This document shows positions 1-5,848 of a DNA stretch of 21,955 nucleotides, in pieces (position 1 is the stretch's first letter; every line of letters starts with the position of its first letter). This DNA comes from an uncultured Bacilli bacterium (lineage in GTDB: Bacteria; Bacillota_I; Bacilli_A; RF39; UBA660), in the NCBI GenBank assembly GCA_934153655.1, contig CAKPFH010000022.1:1-21955 (forward strand). The letters are read 5' to 3'. Both the position numbers and the translations under genes were made by a program. The notes beneath the pieces are model-generated. The model did not search any database. It was not told the DNA's origin and was given only the letters and a program-made list of their open reading frames with translations.

Positions 1-585
1 AGTTAATAATTTATATAAATTATCATAATTTTCAAGATTATCATACCCTAATTTAGCATAATAATCAAGATTTATATTGATAATTTTCATAAGATAATCC
101 ATTTTATATCTTTCTTTGTAAATAACATCAAGTGGATATTCATAAAAAATCACTTTTTTAGATGGAACTTTTTCACTTATACCTTTGTTCCTATACCAAT
201 TTAAATTAACTAAAATAGTTTTATAAATATTTTCAGGTATAAATCCATAATAGGTAGCATTATCAATATTATAGTAATTAGATAAACCATTTAAAGAATA
301 TAAAACATTTCTTAGATAAAAACCATCATAGTTATTATTAAGTTCAATTATTATCTTTTGATTTTCATATTCAACTACTAAATCAACATATTTTGATCTT
401 TCTTTTTCATTAGTTCTAGGTAATCTTATATTAATAACTTTTACTTTTCCTTTAACCTTAGAAACATCACATTCAAGTATTTGAGATGCTGTCCACTCTA
501 ATAAACTCATATCATTTTCATTAAATAAATCGTGAAATAAAATATCACTTCTAACTTGTAAAATCTCGTTTTTCTTATTCTCCAT
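1..585 (-). CDS. PD-(D/E)XK nuclease-family transposase-like protein, 3' end outside the window
   Basis: The reading frame is open from the ATG at 585 to the window edge, giving 195 residues without a stop; the C-terminal part lies outside. The start follows a strong ribosome site (AGGAGG, 4 bases upstream). Residues 68-83 carry D68 ... E81-L-N83 in the setting VDLVVEYENQKIIIELN, which matches the D...ExQ/ExK core of the PDDEXK_2 family often annotated as 'Rpn/transposase' nuclease (TIGR01784-like). Position 83 is Asn where Gln or Lys is usual. The next stretch, with many Tyr and Asn and the motif FYLRNVLYSLNG, also fits that family. Members of the family act as recombination-promoting nucleases or are carried as accessory mobile genes; the precise role here is unknown. 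It has its own promoter and stands next to a decayed AAA-ATPase-like fragment, so this edge looks like accessory DNA. Confidence 0.75.
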   Translation of the reverse strand, partial: MENKKNEILQVRSDILFHDLFNENDMSLLEWTASQILECDVSKVKGKVKVINIRLPRTNEKERSKYVDLVVEYENQKIIIELNNNYDGFYLRNVLYSLNGLSNYYNIDNATYYGFIPENIYKTILVNLNWYRNKGISEKVPSKKVIFYEYPLDVIYKERYKMDYLMKIININLDYYAKLGYDNLENYDNLYKLLT

Positions 586-621
586 AACCCTCCTAAATAA
601 AATTTTCCTGCAGGTAAAATC

Positions 622-650
622 ATCTTATCAATTTATAAGAAACTCGTCAA
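622..650 (-). promoter_or_regulatory. Promoter for the PD-(D/E)XK gene
   Basis: On the minus strand, -35 TTGACG (650-645) is followed by a 17-base spacer and an extended -10, TGATAAGAT (hexamer TAAGAT at 627-622). This lies about 37 bases upstream of the ATG at 585. The -35 matches 5 of 6 consensus bases and the spacing is ideal for the housekeeping sigma factor. Confidence 0.6.
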
Positions 651-667
651 ATTACTGATTTTTTGAT

Positions 668-688
668 TTGCTAAATTTTTTTTAGCAA
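668..688. repeat. Perfect 8-bp inverted repeat (hairpin) in the gene-free stretch 586-822
   Basis: TTGCTAAA at 668-675 and TTTAGCAA at 681-688 flank a 5-base T loop. The hairpin lies just upstream of the PD-(D/E)XK promoter. It could be the remains of a terminator for a lost upstream gene, but no long T-run follows it in either direction. In the rest of the gene-free stretch 586-822 I see only the promoter and AT-rich sequence with no convincing coding frame. Confidence 0.45.
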
Positions 689-822
689 TTTCGGGATTTA
701 GAGGCCAAAAAATGGGCTTTACCTAACAATTTGTTAAATAAAACCCTTGCAAATTTCCAAATTATATTTTTTTAAAAAAATTTAAATTTATATACATTTA
801 ATACATCTTTATTATATTTAAT

Positions 823-960
823 CTAACAATCCTTTCCTTTAAAAGCAATTACTATTTTAGTAATTTCATAATAAGATAACATACTCATATTTAAAGTTTT
901 ACCAAACTTTCTAGGTCTTGTAAGCAATAAAACTTCACTTGCATCATCAATAATATCTTA
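823..960 (-). pseudogene. Fragment of an AAA-ATPase-like gene (Walker A region only)
   Basis: Reading the minus strand from 957, 44 codons give DIIDDASEVLLLTRPRKFGK followed by TLNMSMLSYY. This matches the Walker A region of the AAA-ATPase-like/PD-(D/E)XK family (PF09820), whose members typically read 'sevLLiTRPRRFGKTLnmsML'. The fragment is preceded in frame by TAA (960-958) and ends at TAG (825-823), so only a scrap of a normally 500-residue protein is left. The upstream sequence GTTTAAGAT looks like a one-base loss from the expected Phe-Lys-Asp. The homology downstream fades after about 30 residues. I infer a decayed accessory gene, of a type often found in multiple copies in gut Bacillota and Bacteroidota. 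Confidence 0.7.
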
Positions 961-1004
961 AACATTTATAATAATCCCGCCTGTTAATTATTCATTATAT
1001 AATA

Positions 1005-1035
1005 ATACCATCAAAACTCAATGTTTTAATGGTAT
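1005..1035. repeat. Imperfect hairpin downstream of the surface-protein gene
   Basis: ATACCAT (1005-1011) pairs with ATGGTAT (1029-1035), and AAAAC (1013-1017) with GTTTT (1023-1027). One mismatched pair separates the two stem halves and the loop is 5 bases. It lies directly beyond the terminator hairpin of the minus-strand gene and may act as a second, backup terminator. Confidence 0.5.
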
Positions 1036-1060
1036 AAAACTACTTTCTTTTAGAAAGTAG
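1036..1060 (-). terminator. Rho-independent terminator of the surface-protein gene
   Basis: On the minus strand the 9-bp stem CTACTTTCT/AGAAAGTAG (1060-1052 with 1048-1040), with a 3-base loop, is followed by TTTT (1039-1036). It starts 7 bases after the stop codon at 1067. Confidence 0.75.
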
Positions 1061-1066
1061 CAAAGA

Positions 1067-3064
1067 TTAAGATTTTAAAGCTATTGTAAATGGATTACTT
1101 TTAGTTCCAGATCCACCTGTTATAACGATATTTGATTTTAGATTAATTGACGGACGAGCACCAAAGGTACCAGACGGATTGCTGCTGAAGCCGCGACCGT
1201 CGTTGTAAACGTACCAAACATAAGAAGGGCTAACAGGTGGTGTTATTAACCAAATAGTACTTGAACTATTATAACCGTTTCCTTGTTGACTTGCAAACAT
1301 TTCTCCATATCTTGGTAATCCTACATAACCTGAATTCCAAATACTTGTTGTCTTTGTACAACTTTTTGTTGTTTCAGTCGTATTATCAGTATTACATAAA
1401 GAATTTTTGTAAGAGCCTGACACTGATTTTATATAAAATGTTCCTTTATCTAACATACTTTTTGATGCTAAACTATTATACCAAGTATTGTTCAAATAAT
1501 AATCCCAGTACTCGACACTTGTTCCGCTTCCGTAGGTTGTATTTGTACTAAATTTTTTAGTTAAAGTGGTGGTTCCACTTTTTACATAATCATTTTTATT
1601 TAATTTAGTCTTTCCATCTTCAATACTAACTATTCTATAAATTTCCTTGGTCGAAGTATCTCCATCTTCATCAAATACTACATACTCACCTACCGTTCTG
1701 GTATTTAATAAAGTTGTATTTATAGTTGGTTGTTCCTTATCTCCTGATATTGTATATGGATCATTTTTTGTTCCAGATCCACCTGAAAGTTGGATATTTG
1801 ATTTTAGATTAATTGACGGGCGAGTGCCGTAGGTCTCGAAAGGAGATTTGCTGATAGCGCCACCGATGTCGATAACGGCCCAACCCATAGAAGATCTATA
1901 TAGATTTAATAAACACCAATAATAACCTATATTTAAATAACCAGATGAATTGTTTGTATTTTTATAACTTAAATAATATTCATAACTGTTTAGTAGTCCT
2001 ACTGGGGTGTTTTTTCCTATGGTTGAATTATTTATTAAAGTTGTTCCCGGTAATTTAGTACTTATTGCACTTGTACTACTTGCATTAGAATTTGTTATAT
2101 TCCATGTACTATCTTCTACTATTATATTTTGATAATTATATAAAGTATCTAAAAAGTCTTCATTTAACCATTGATACATGTATGAACCAGTATATGTTGT
2201 ATCATCTTTTTTTGATATATCATAGAAGTTTACATCACTTCCGTATGAAATAGCTGTAATTGGATCATCTGTTATCATTTTCATTGTTCCATCAGGATTA
2301 ATGGCTGTTATTCTCCAAAGTTTGCCAGAATACCAAACATAATTAAAATTAATACAAGTCTTTGTTCCTGATATATAGGTTATACCATCTTCTTCAACAT
2401 AAGTTTTACAAGTATCGGTTTGTTTTTCTTTTAAATCTTTTATAAATACGTTTGATAAAATTTTATTATTATCATTATAAGCGTAGATGTTCACATTAAA
2501 CTTAAATGTTTGAGATACACTATTTTGTTCATAATCTTTATCAATCCAAGCATAAAGTCTAAATTTATTAGTTTTCACTCCTGGATTATTACCAATATAT
2601 ATAACTTTACCTGTTTGTTTATCTGCTTGATAAGTAGTATTTTTAAGATTATTATATATTGTAGGTTCAGTTATTCTTTTATTATTTTCATCTGTTAAAT
2701 AAACTTTAATATAATTACTATCTAAAGTATTAGTAGTATCACCTGTTAAATATAATTCATAAGAAATTGCTTTATTAGGATCATTTATAGTACTTGAAAC
2801 TGTAAAGTCTATATATGATAATTTATCTAAGTTTGCTAGGGCAAATTCATCACTTATGGGGTAAGCATTGGTAATATTAATAGAATTAGTTCCACTTATA
2901 AATTCAGCTTTTATAGTATCACTTGTTAAGGTAAATGCTTGAACACTTTTAGAATACGTGAAGAAAGCATAGGTTGAACCTAGTAATATTATAATTAAAA
3001 AAGCAATTCCAAATATTAATACTTTTTTATTTTTATTAGTTAATTTTTGATTATCATCATTCAT
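1067..3064 (-). CDS. Large surface protein: SipW-type leader, TasA-like region, two lectin/FGE-like domains with variable segments
   Basis: The protein has 665 residues counted from the ATG at 3064, chosen because GTAGGTGAG sits just upstream. An in-frame ATG at 3124 lies inside nth and upstream of its terminator. Residues 14-36 form one hydrophobic helix ending GSTYAFFT, like the SipW-cognate leaders of TasA/camelysin proteins. Residues about 40-215 are a beta-rich TasA-like region. Two tandem domains follow (about 235-440 and 445-665). Each ends with W-x12-W, a variable stretch, G-x-RPSINLKSNI, GGSGTK and NP(F)/DP(Y)TI. This resembles the C-type-lectin/FGE-like fold (DUF6273-like) seen in many low-GC Bacillota surface proteins. 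Residues 391-416 and 613-638 use many C-ending codons and are about 57% GC, unlike the rest of the gene. It is probably displayed on the cell surface as a binding protein. The ligand is unknown. No separate promoter is obvious in front of it, so it may rely on one inside nth or on read-through. Confidence 0.8.
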   Translation of the reverse strand: MNDDNQKLTNKNKKVLIFGIAFLIIILLGSTYAFFTYSKSVQAFTLTSDTIKAEFISGTNSINITNAYPISDEFALANLDKLSYIDFTVSSTINDPNKAISYELYLTGDTTNTLDSNYIKVYLTDENNKRITEPTIYNNLKNTTYQADKQTGKVIYIGNNPGVKTNKFRLYAWIDKDYEQNSVSQTFKFNVNIYAYNDNNKILSNVFIKDLKEKQTDTCKTYVEEDGITYISGTKTCINFNYVWYSGKLWRITAINPDGTMKMITDDPITAISYGSDVNFYDISKKDDTTYTGSYMYQWLNEDFLDTLYNYQNIIVEDSTWNITNSNASSTSAISTKLPGTTLINNSTIGKNTPVGLLNSYEYYLSYKNTNNSSGYLNIGYYWCLLNLYRSSMGWAVIDIGGAISKSPFETYGTRPSINLKSNIQLSGGSGTKNDPYTISGDKEQPTINTTLLNTRTVGEYVVFDEDGDTSTKEIYRIVSIEDGKTKLNKNDYVKSGTTTLTKKFSTNTTYGSGTSVEYWDYYLNNTWYNSLASKSMLDKGTFYIKSVSGSYKNSLCNTDNTTETTKSCTKTTSIWNSGYVGLPRYGEMFASQQGNGYNSSSTIWLITPPVSPSYVWYVYNDGRGFSSNPSGTFGARPSINLKSNIVITGGSGTKSNPFTIALKS
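1127..1153 (-). repeat. 27-bp block, copy 1, identical to 1793-1819
   Basis: This block encodes P-S-I-N-L-K-S-N-I immediately after the variable segment of the C-terminal domain. It is identical base for base to 1793-1819. The flanking bases differ: the last base before it is T versus C, and the next seven coding bases, GTTATAA versus CAACTTT, diverge sharply. It occupies the place where an initiation-of-mutagenic-homing site would sit in a DGR target. Confidence 0.85.
1151..1228 (-). other. Variable segment 1 (C-terminal domain), DGR-like
   Basis: These 26 codons encode residues 613-638. Codons 6, 8, 9, 10, 12 and 14 read TAC, TAC, AAC, GAC, CGC and TTC. In variable segment 2 the same codons read GCC, ATC, GAC, ATC, GGC and ATC, so the third-base C is kept while the first two bases vary, as expected if the template had AAC (or AGC, ATC) codons. 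GC is about 58% for 1151-1210. About 30 of 78 bases differ from segment 2 with no gap. DGR origin is inferred. Confidence 0.55.
1793..1819 (-). repeat. 27-bp block, copy 2, identical to 1127-1153
   Basis: This is the second copy of the block, in the first of the two lectin-like domains, again directly 3' (in coding sense) of a variable segment. It encodes residues 416-424. A less perfect similarity continues downstream over the codons for GGSGTK. Confidence 0.85.
1817..1894 (-). other. Variable segment 2 (internal domain), DGR-like
   Basis: These 26 codons encode residues 391-416. GC for 1821-1880 is about 57%, and C-ending codons such as GCC, ATC, GAC, GGC, AGC, TTC, ACC and TAC dominate, which is very different from the surrounding gene. 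It aligns without gaps to 1151-1228: Trp, Val, Gly, Ser, Pro, Thr, Gly and Arg-Pro are kept and the positions between them vary. Its internal position, not at the C-terminus, would be less usual for a DGR target. Confidence 0.55.
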
Positions 3065-3088
3065 ATTCTCACCTACTATAATGATAAC

Positions 3089-3117
3089 AAAAAAGATTGA
3101 ATTTTTCAATCTTTTTT
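3089..3117 (-). terminator. Terminator of the yvcK-dnaD-nth operon, overlapping the nth stop codon
   Basis: A perfect 12-bp stem (3117-3106 with 3100-3089) encloses a 5-base loop. It has A6 on its 5' side and T6 on its 3' side. The 5' arm encodes the last three residues and the TGA stop of nth. The symmetric A/T ends mean it could also work on the other strand. Confidence 0.75.
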
Positions 3118-3726
3118 TAGGCAAATTTTTTGTAATTTACAATTTTGACAATTAGGATTTTTGGCTTTACAATAATATCTACCAAATAAAACTAATTGTT
3201 TATGTTTTTTATTCCAAGTATTTTCTTCAAATAATTTTTTTAATTCTTTTTCTATTTTAACTGGATCTTTAGTTTTAACAAGTCCTAGTCTATTACTAAT
3301 TCTAATAACATGCGTATCTACGGCAAATGCTGGTATATCATATATCTCAGATAATATAACACTGGCACATTTTCTTCCTATTCCTGGTAGTTTTACTAAT
3401 TCTTCAATGGTATCTGGTATTTTTTCATTATAATCATTTATTAAAATAGTAGCTATTTCTTTTATATATTCACTTTTTTTATTATAAGAACCAATTGGTT
3501 TTATAATAGTTTTAATATCTTCTATATTACTATTTTTCAAATCTTCTAAACTTTGATATTTCCTAAATAAAATATTTGTTACTTTATTAACTCCTTTATC
3601 AGTTGTATTAGCCGATAACATAACTGCTATTAATAATTCATAGTCTTTATTATAATTTAATTCACATATAGGTTTTTCTATTAATTCATCTAAATAAGTA
3701 TTAATTAGCAATATATTCTTCTTCAT
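3106..3726 (-). CDS. nth: Endonuclease III (DNA glycosylase/AP lyase)
   Basis: This 206-residue protein has the usual endonuclease III length. It removes oxidised pyrimidines from DNA and nicks the abasic site in base excision repair. The helix-hairpin-helix LPGIGRKCA (113-121) contains the catalytic Lys119. Asp137 in AVDTHV is the second catalytic residue. The [4Fe-4S] ligands C186-x6-C193-x2-C196-x5-C202 are complete. The loop that usually reads LSAQ-T reads LSAN-T (Asn40), so the Gln that normally fills the gap left by the flipped base is changed. The gene overlaps the end of dnaD by 26 bases, so translation is probably coupled. A terminator covers its stop codon. The dnaD-nth order is also found in Bacillus. 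Confidence 0.95.
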   Translation of the reverse strand: MKKNILLINTYLDELIEKPICELNYNKDYELLIAVMLSANTTDKGVNKVTNILFRKYQSLEDLKNSNIEDIKTIIKPIGSYNKKSEYIKEIATILINDYNEKIPDTIEELVKLPGIGRKCASVILSEIYDIPAFAVDTHVIRISNRLGLVKTKDPVKIEKELKKLFEENTWNKKHKQLVLFGRYYCKAKNPNCQNCKLQKICLKKD

Positions 3727-4372
3727 CTTCTAACCAATCCCAATCTGTTATATCATCATTTATATTTTCTTCTACTTGTTTATCTTGTTTCGTATTTTTA
3801 ACATCATTTACATCTTTATAACCATGATTTTTCCAATCTATTAAGATTTTATCAATGTATTTTAAACTATATACCCCATCATTTAAAGCTAATCTAATAG
3901 CTTCTTTTATTAATTCATCCGAAATATTATTATTTTTCCAACCTTCTATCATTTGGATTTCTAAAGAACTAATAGGTCTTGCTAATTCTTTTTCAACAAA
4001 ACTTAATATTCCTTTACTATTATTAGTTTCTATTTCTTCATTATTAATTAATAAAATACTTATTTTTTCATAAAAACTACTTAAATCTATTACTTCTTCT
4101 AATAAATTATTATCAGTTTTTTTAACTTGTAAATTTAAATAACCTTTATCAGTTAAAGTACTAATATAACCCATTACTTCCATAATATCAATATTTAAGT
4201 CAAGACTTATTTTTTCAGGATTAAAATCTAAATTATCTTGTTTATTATATAAATACATAAGAAAGATAAATTCATCCATAGTTATGTTTAATTTTTTAAA
4301 GTATTTTAAAATATATAAGGGTATAACAATATTACCATCTTGTATTACTTTATTAAATTTAGATTTATTCAT
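3701..4372 (-). CDS. dnaD: DnaD-family replication protein
   Basis: The protein has 223 residues. DnaD acts with DnaB and DnaI in loading the replicative helicase at origins and restart sites in Bacilli. The N-terminal part (about 1-100) has the look of the winged-helix domain: IPLYILKYFKKLNITMDEFIFL, then a helix-rich stretch ending in DKGYL (written here in pieces: IPLYILKYFKK, LNITMDEFIFL). The C-terminal DnaD/DnaB2 domain (about 120-195) includes ISSLEIQMIEGW and the diagnostic YxxxIxxxW motif, YIDKILIDW (172-180), followed by NHGYKDVNDV. The tail is acidic and ends WDWLEDEEEYIAN. It lies 8 bases after the small membrane protein and overlaps nth, inside one operon that begins at yvcK. Confidence 0.92.
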   Translation of the reverse strand: MNKSKFNKVIQDGNIVIPLYILKYFKKLNITMDEFIFLMYLYNKQDNLDFNPEKISLDLNIDIMEVMGYISTLTDKGYLNLQVKKTDNNLLEEVIDLSSFYEKISILLINNEEIETNNSKGILSFVEKELARPISSLEIQMIEGWKNNNISDELIKEAIRLALNDGVYSLKYIDKILIDWKNHGYKDVNDVKNTKQDKQVEENINDDITDWDWLEDEEEYIAN

Positions 4373-4380
4373 GTTATCAC

Positions 4381-4836
4381 CTACTTGCTAATAATTTCTA
4401 TACTATATTCATATGTTCCTTCTAAACTAGAATAAATATATAATGAATAGTTATTTTCTGATTTTTTTTCTATTTCATCTATTATTATATTATTTTTTAA
4501 ATTATCTTCTTTTAAAACTTGATCATTTTTATATAAAATATAATTTAATTTAGTTTTATCTAGTTCTTGGTTATCTTTTATAATTATTTCATATTTAGTT
4601 TTTACTTTATTATTATTTTTTATAGTAAATTTATAAGGGTATTCTTTTAATGTTTCATCTTTTTCTTGTAATTTATCTATTTTAAAAGTTTTAGTATCTT
4701 CAAATACTACTAATAGATTTATATCTTGATATTTTGCTTTATCTTTAAAGTAAGTAAATATATAACTTACTCCCATAGCAAATATTATTATTCCTATAAA
4801 ACCAATTAATTTTCCTATTAGTAATCTTTTTTTCAT
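4381..4836 (-). CDS. Small membrane-anchored protein of unknown function
   Basis: I do not recognise a family for this 151-residue protein. Residues 8-31 form a single hydrophobic helix (IGKLIGFIGIIIFAMGVSYI) after a KKR start, so the bulk should lie outside the membrane. The rest is rich in Lys, Glu, Asn and alternating hydrophobic residues. It ends with a beta-strand-like stretch, NNYSLYIYSSLEGTYEYSI, which suggests a small beta-sandwich. There is no Cys lipobox or LPXTG. The start has AGGAAG just upstream. It is 5 bases from yvcK and 8 bases from dnaD, so it is co-transcribed with both. The context does not reveal its role. A link to envelope homeostasis through yvcK is only a guess. Confidence 0.7.
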   Translation of the reverse strand: MKKRLLIGKLIGFIGIIIFAMGVSYIFTYFKDKAKYQDINLLVVFEDTKTFKIDKLQEKDETLKEYPYKFTIKNNNKVKTKYEIIIKDNQELDKTKLNYILYKNDQVLKEDNLKNNIIIDEIEKKSENNYSLYIYSSLEGTYEYSIEIISK

Positions 4837-4841
4837 ACTTC

Positions 4842-5795
4842 CTACTTTCTATGATTTAATAAATAGGTAAATATATCAAGACCAAGTCTTAAGGTGTCAT
4901 GTCTAAAAGTTCCATCTTTATCACTTATTAAATCATCTTCTATTATTTCTATATTTTTTAAATTTTCTTTATCAAGTATAACTGGATCTTTTTGTTCTTC
5001 TGTTTCATATTTTTTTACTAGTTCCGGAGACATTTCTTCGTGATTAAATATACCAACACTTATTTTTTTCTTACCTAAATAACTATTTAAAAGATTTATA
5101 TGATCACTTGCTTTAAAGTCATCAGTTTCTCCTGGTTGGGTTACAATATTACATACATACATGATATTAGCAGTTGATTTATCAATGGCTTCTATTATAT
5201 CTTTACAAATAAGATTTGGAATAATACTTGTATAAATACTTCCCATACTAAGGACAATTAAATCAGCTTCTTTAATAGCTTTAATAGCATCACGCGAAAC
5301 AATTGGTTCATTTTTATAGAAAACTCTTTTAATTTTTTTATGTTTCTCAGTTATATTATGTTCTCCTTCAACGATTTCTCCATCTTCCATCTCACCCATT
5401 AAAGTAATTGAATTGTCTTCGGATAAGGGAATAACATTTCCTTTTAAATTTAAAACTTTTCCAAGTGATTTAATTCCTTTATTCATATTACCGGTAATAT
5501 TAGTCATAGCTGTTAATAATAAATTTCCAACGGTATGACCATTTAAATCACTTGATGTGTGAAAACGATAGTTTAAAAGTTCTTCAAACATTGGCTCAGT
5601 TTCTGATAGAGCAACTAATACTCTTCTAATATCTCCAACAGCTACTTGATTAAATTCTTCTCTTAGTCTTCCAGTTGATTTACCATCATCACAGACTGAT
5701 ACAATTGCTGTTATTGAAACATTGTATTCTTTTAAACCTTTAAGTAAACATGATAACCCAGTACCCCCACCTAATACTACTACTTTTCTGTTCAT
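4842..5795 (-). CDS. yvcK: YvcK/GlmR-type UDP-sugar-binding regulator (CofD-like fold)
   Basis: The 317 residues match the length of Bacillus YvcK (GlmR), which binds UDP-GlcNAc-type sugars and helps direct carbon into cell-wall precursors, being needed for growth on gluconeogenic carbon sources. The Rossmann-like start VVVLGGGTGLS (5-15), the motif CDDGKSTGRLREEF (35-48), GDIRR (54-58) and GHTVGNLLL (86-94) are typical. The later motif SMGSIYTSIIPNL corresponds to the family's GPGSLYTSIIPNL, with Met in place of Pro. In Bacillus it is flanked by rapZ (yvcJ) and whiA (yvcL). Here neither neighbour is present, and yvcK instead starts the operon with dnaD and nth. An extended -10 promoter lies just upstream. 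The ribosome site is AGGAGAG. Confidence 0.93.
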   Translation of the reverse strand: MNRKVVVLGGGTGLSCLLKGLKEYNVSITAIVSVCDDGKSTGRLREEFNQVAVGDIRRVLVALSETEPMFEELLNYRFHTSSDLNGHTVGNLLLTAMTNITGNMNKGIKSLGKVLNLKGNVIPLSEDNSITLMGEMEDGEIVEGEHNITEKHKKIKRVFYKNEPIVSRDAIKAIKEADLIVLSMGSIYTSIIPNLICKDIIEAIDKSTANIMYVCNIVTQPGETDDFKASDHINLLNSYLGKKKISVGIFNHEEMSPELVKKYETEEQKDPVILDKENLKNIEIIEDDLISDKDGTFRHDTLRLGLDIFTYLLNHRK

Positions 5796-5822
5796 AATCT
5801 CTCCTATCTATGTATTAATTTA

Positions 5823-5831
5823 AGTATATCA
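5823..5831 (-). promoter_or_regulatory. Extended -10 promoter of the yvcK operon
   Basis: The minus strand reads TGATATACT, an extended -10 with hexamer TATACT at 5828-5823, about 28 bases upstream of the yvcK ATG. No good -35 is visible, which is common for extended -10 promoters. Confidence 0.5.
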
Positions 5832-5848
5832 TAATTTTTTAATTTTGG

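Noticed and set aside
1005..1060. Insertion sequence ends at the two hairpins after the first surface gene
   Set aside because: They do not flank a transposase and fit a tandem terminator better.
1261..1551. Plus-strand open frames inside the first surface-protein gene and others, such as 1647-1832, 2510-2698, 3855-4073, 7786-8055, 16725-16925 and 19753-19938
   Set aside because: They lie opposite well-supported genes, have composition dictated by the complementary codons, lack ribosome sites and resemble no protein family.
3065..3124. Longer start of the first surface protein at 3124
   Set aside because: It would translate the nth terminator hairpin and add 20 residues before the leader; the ATG at 3064 has a proper ribosome site.
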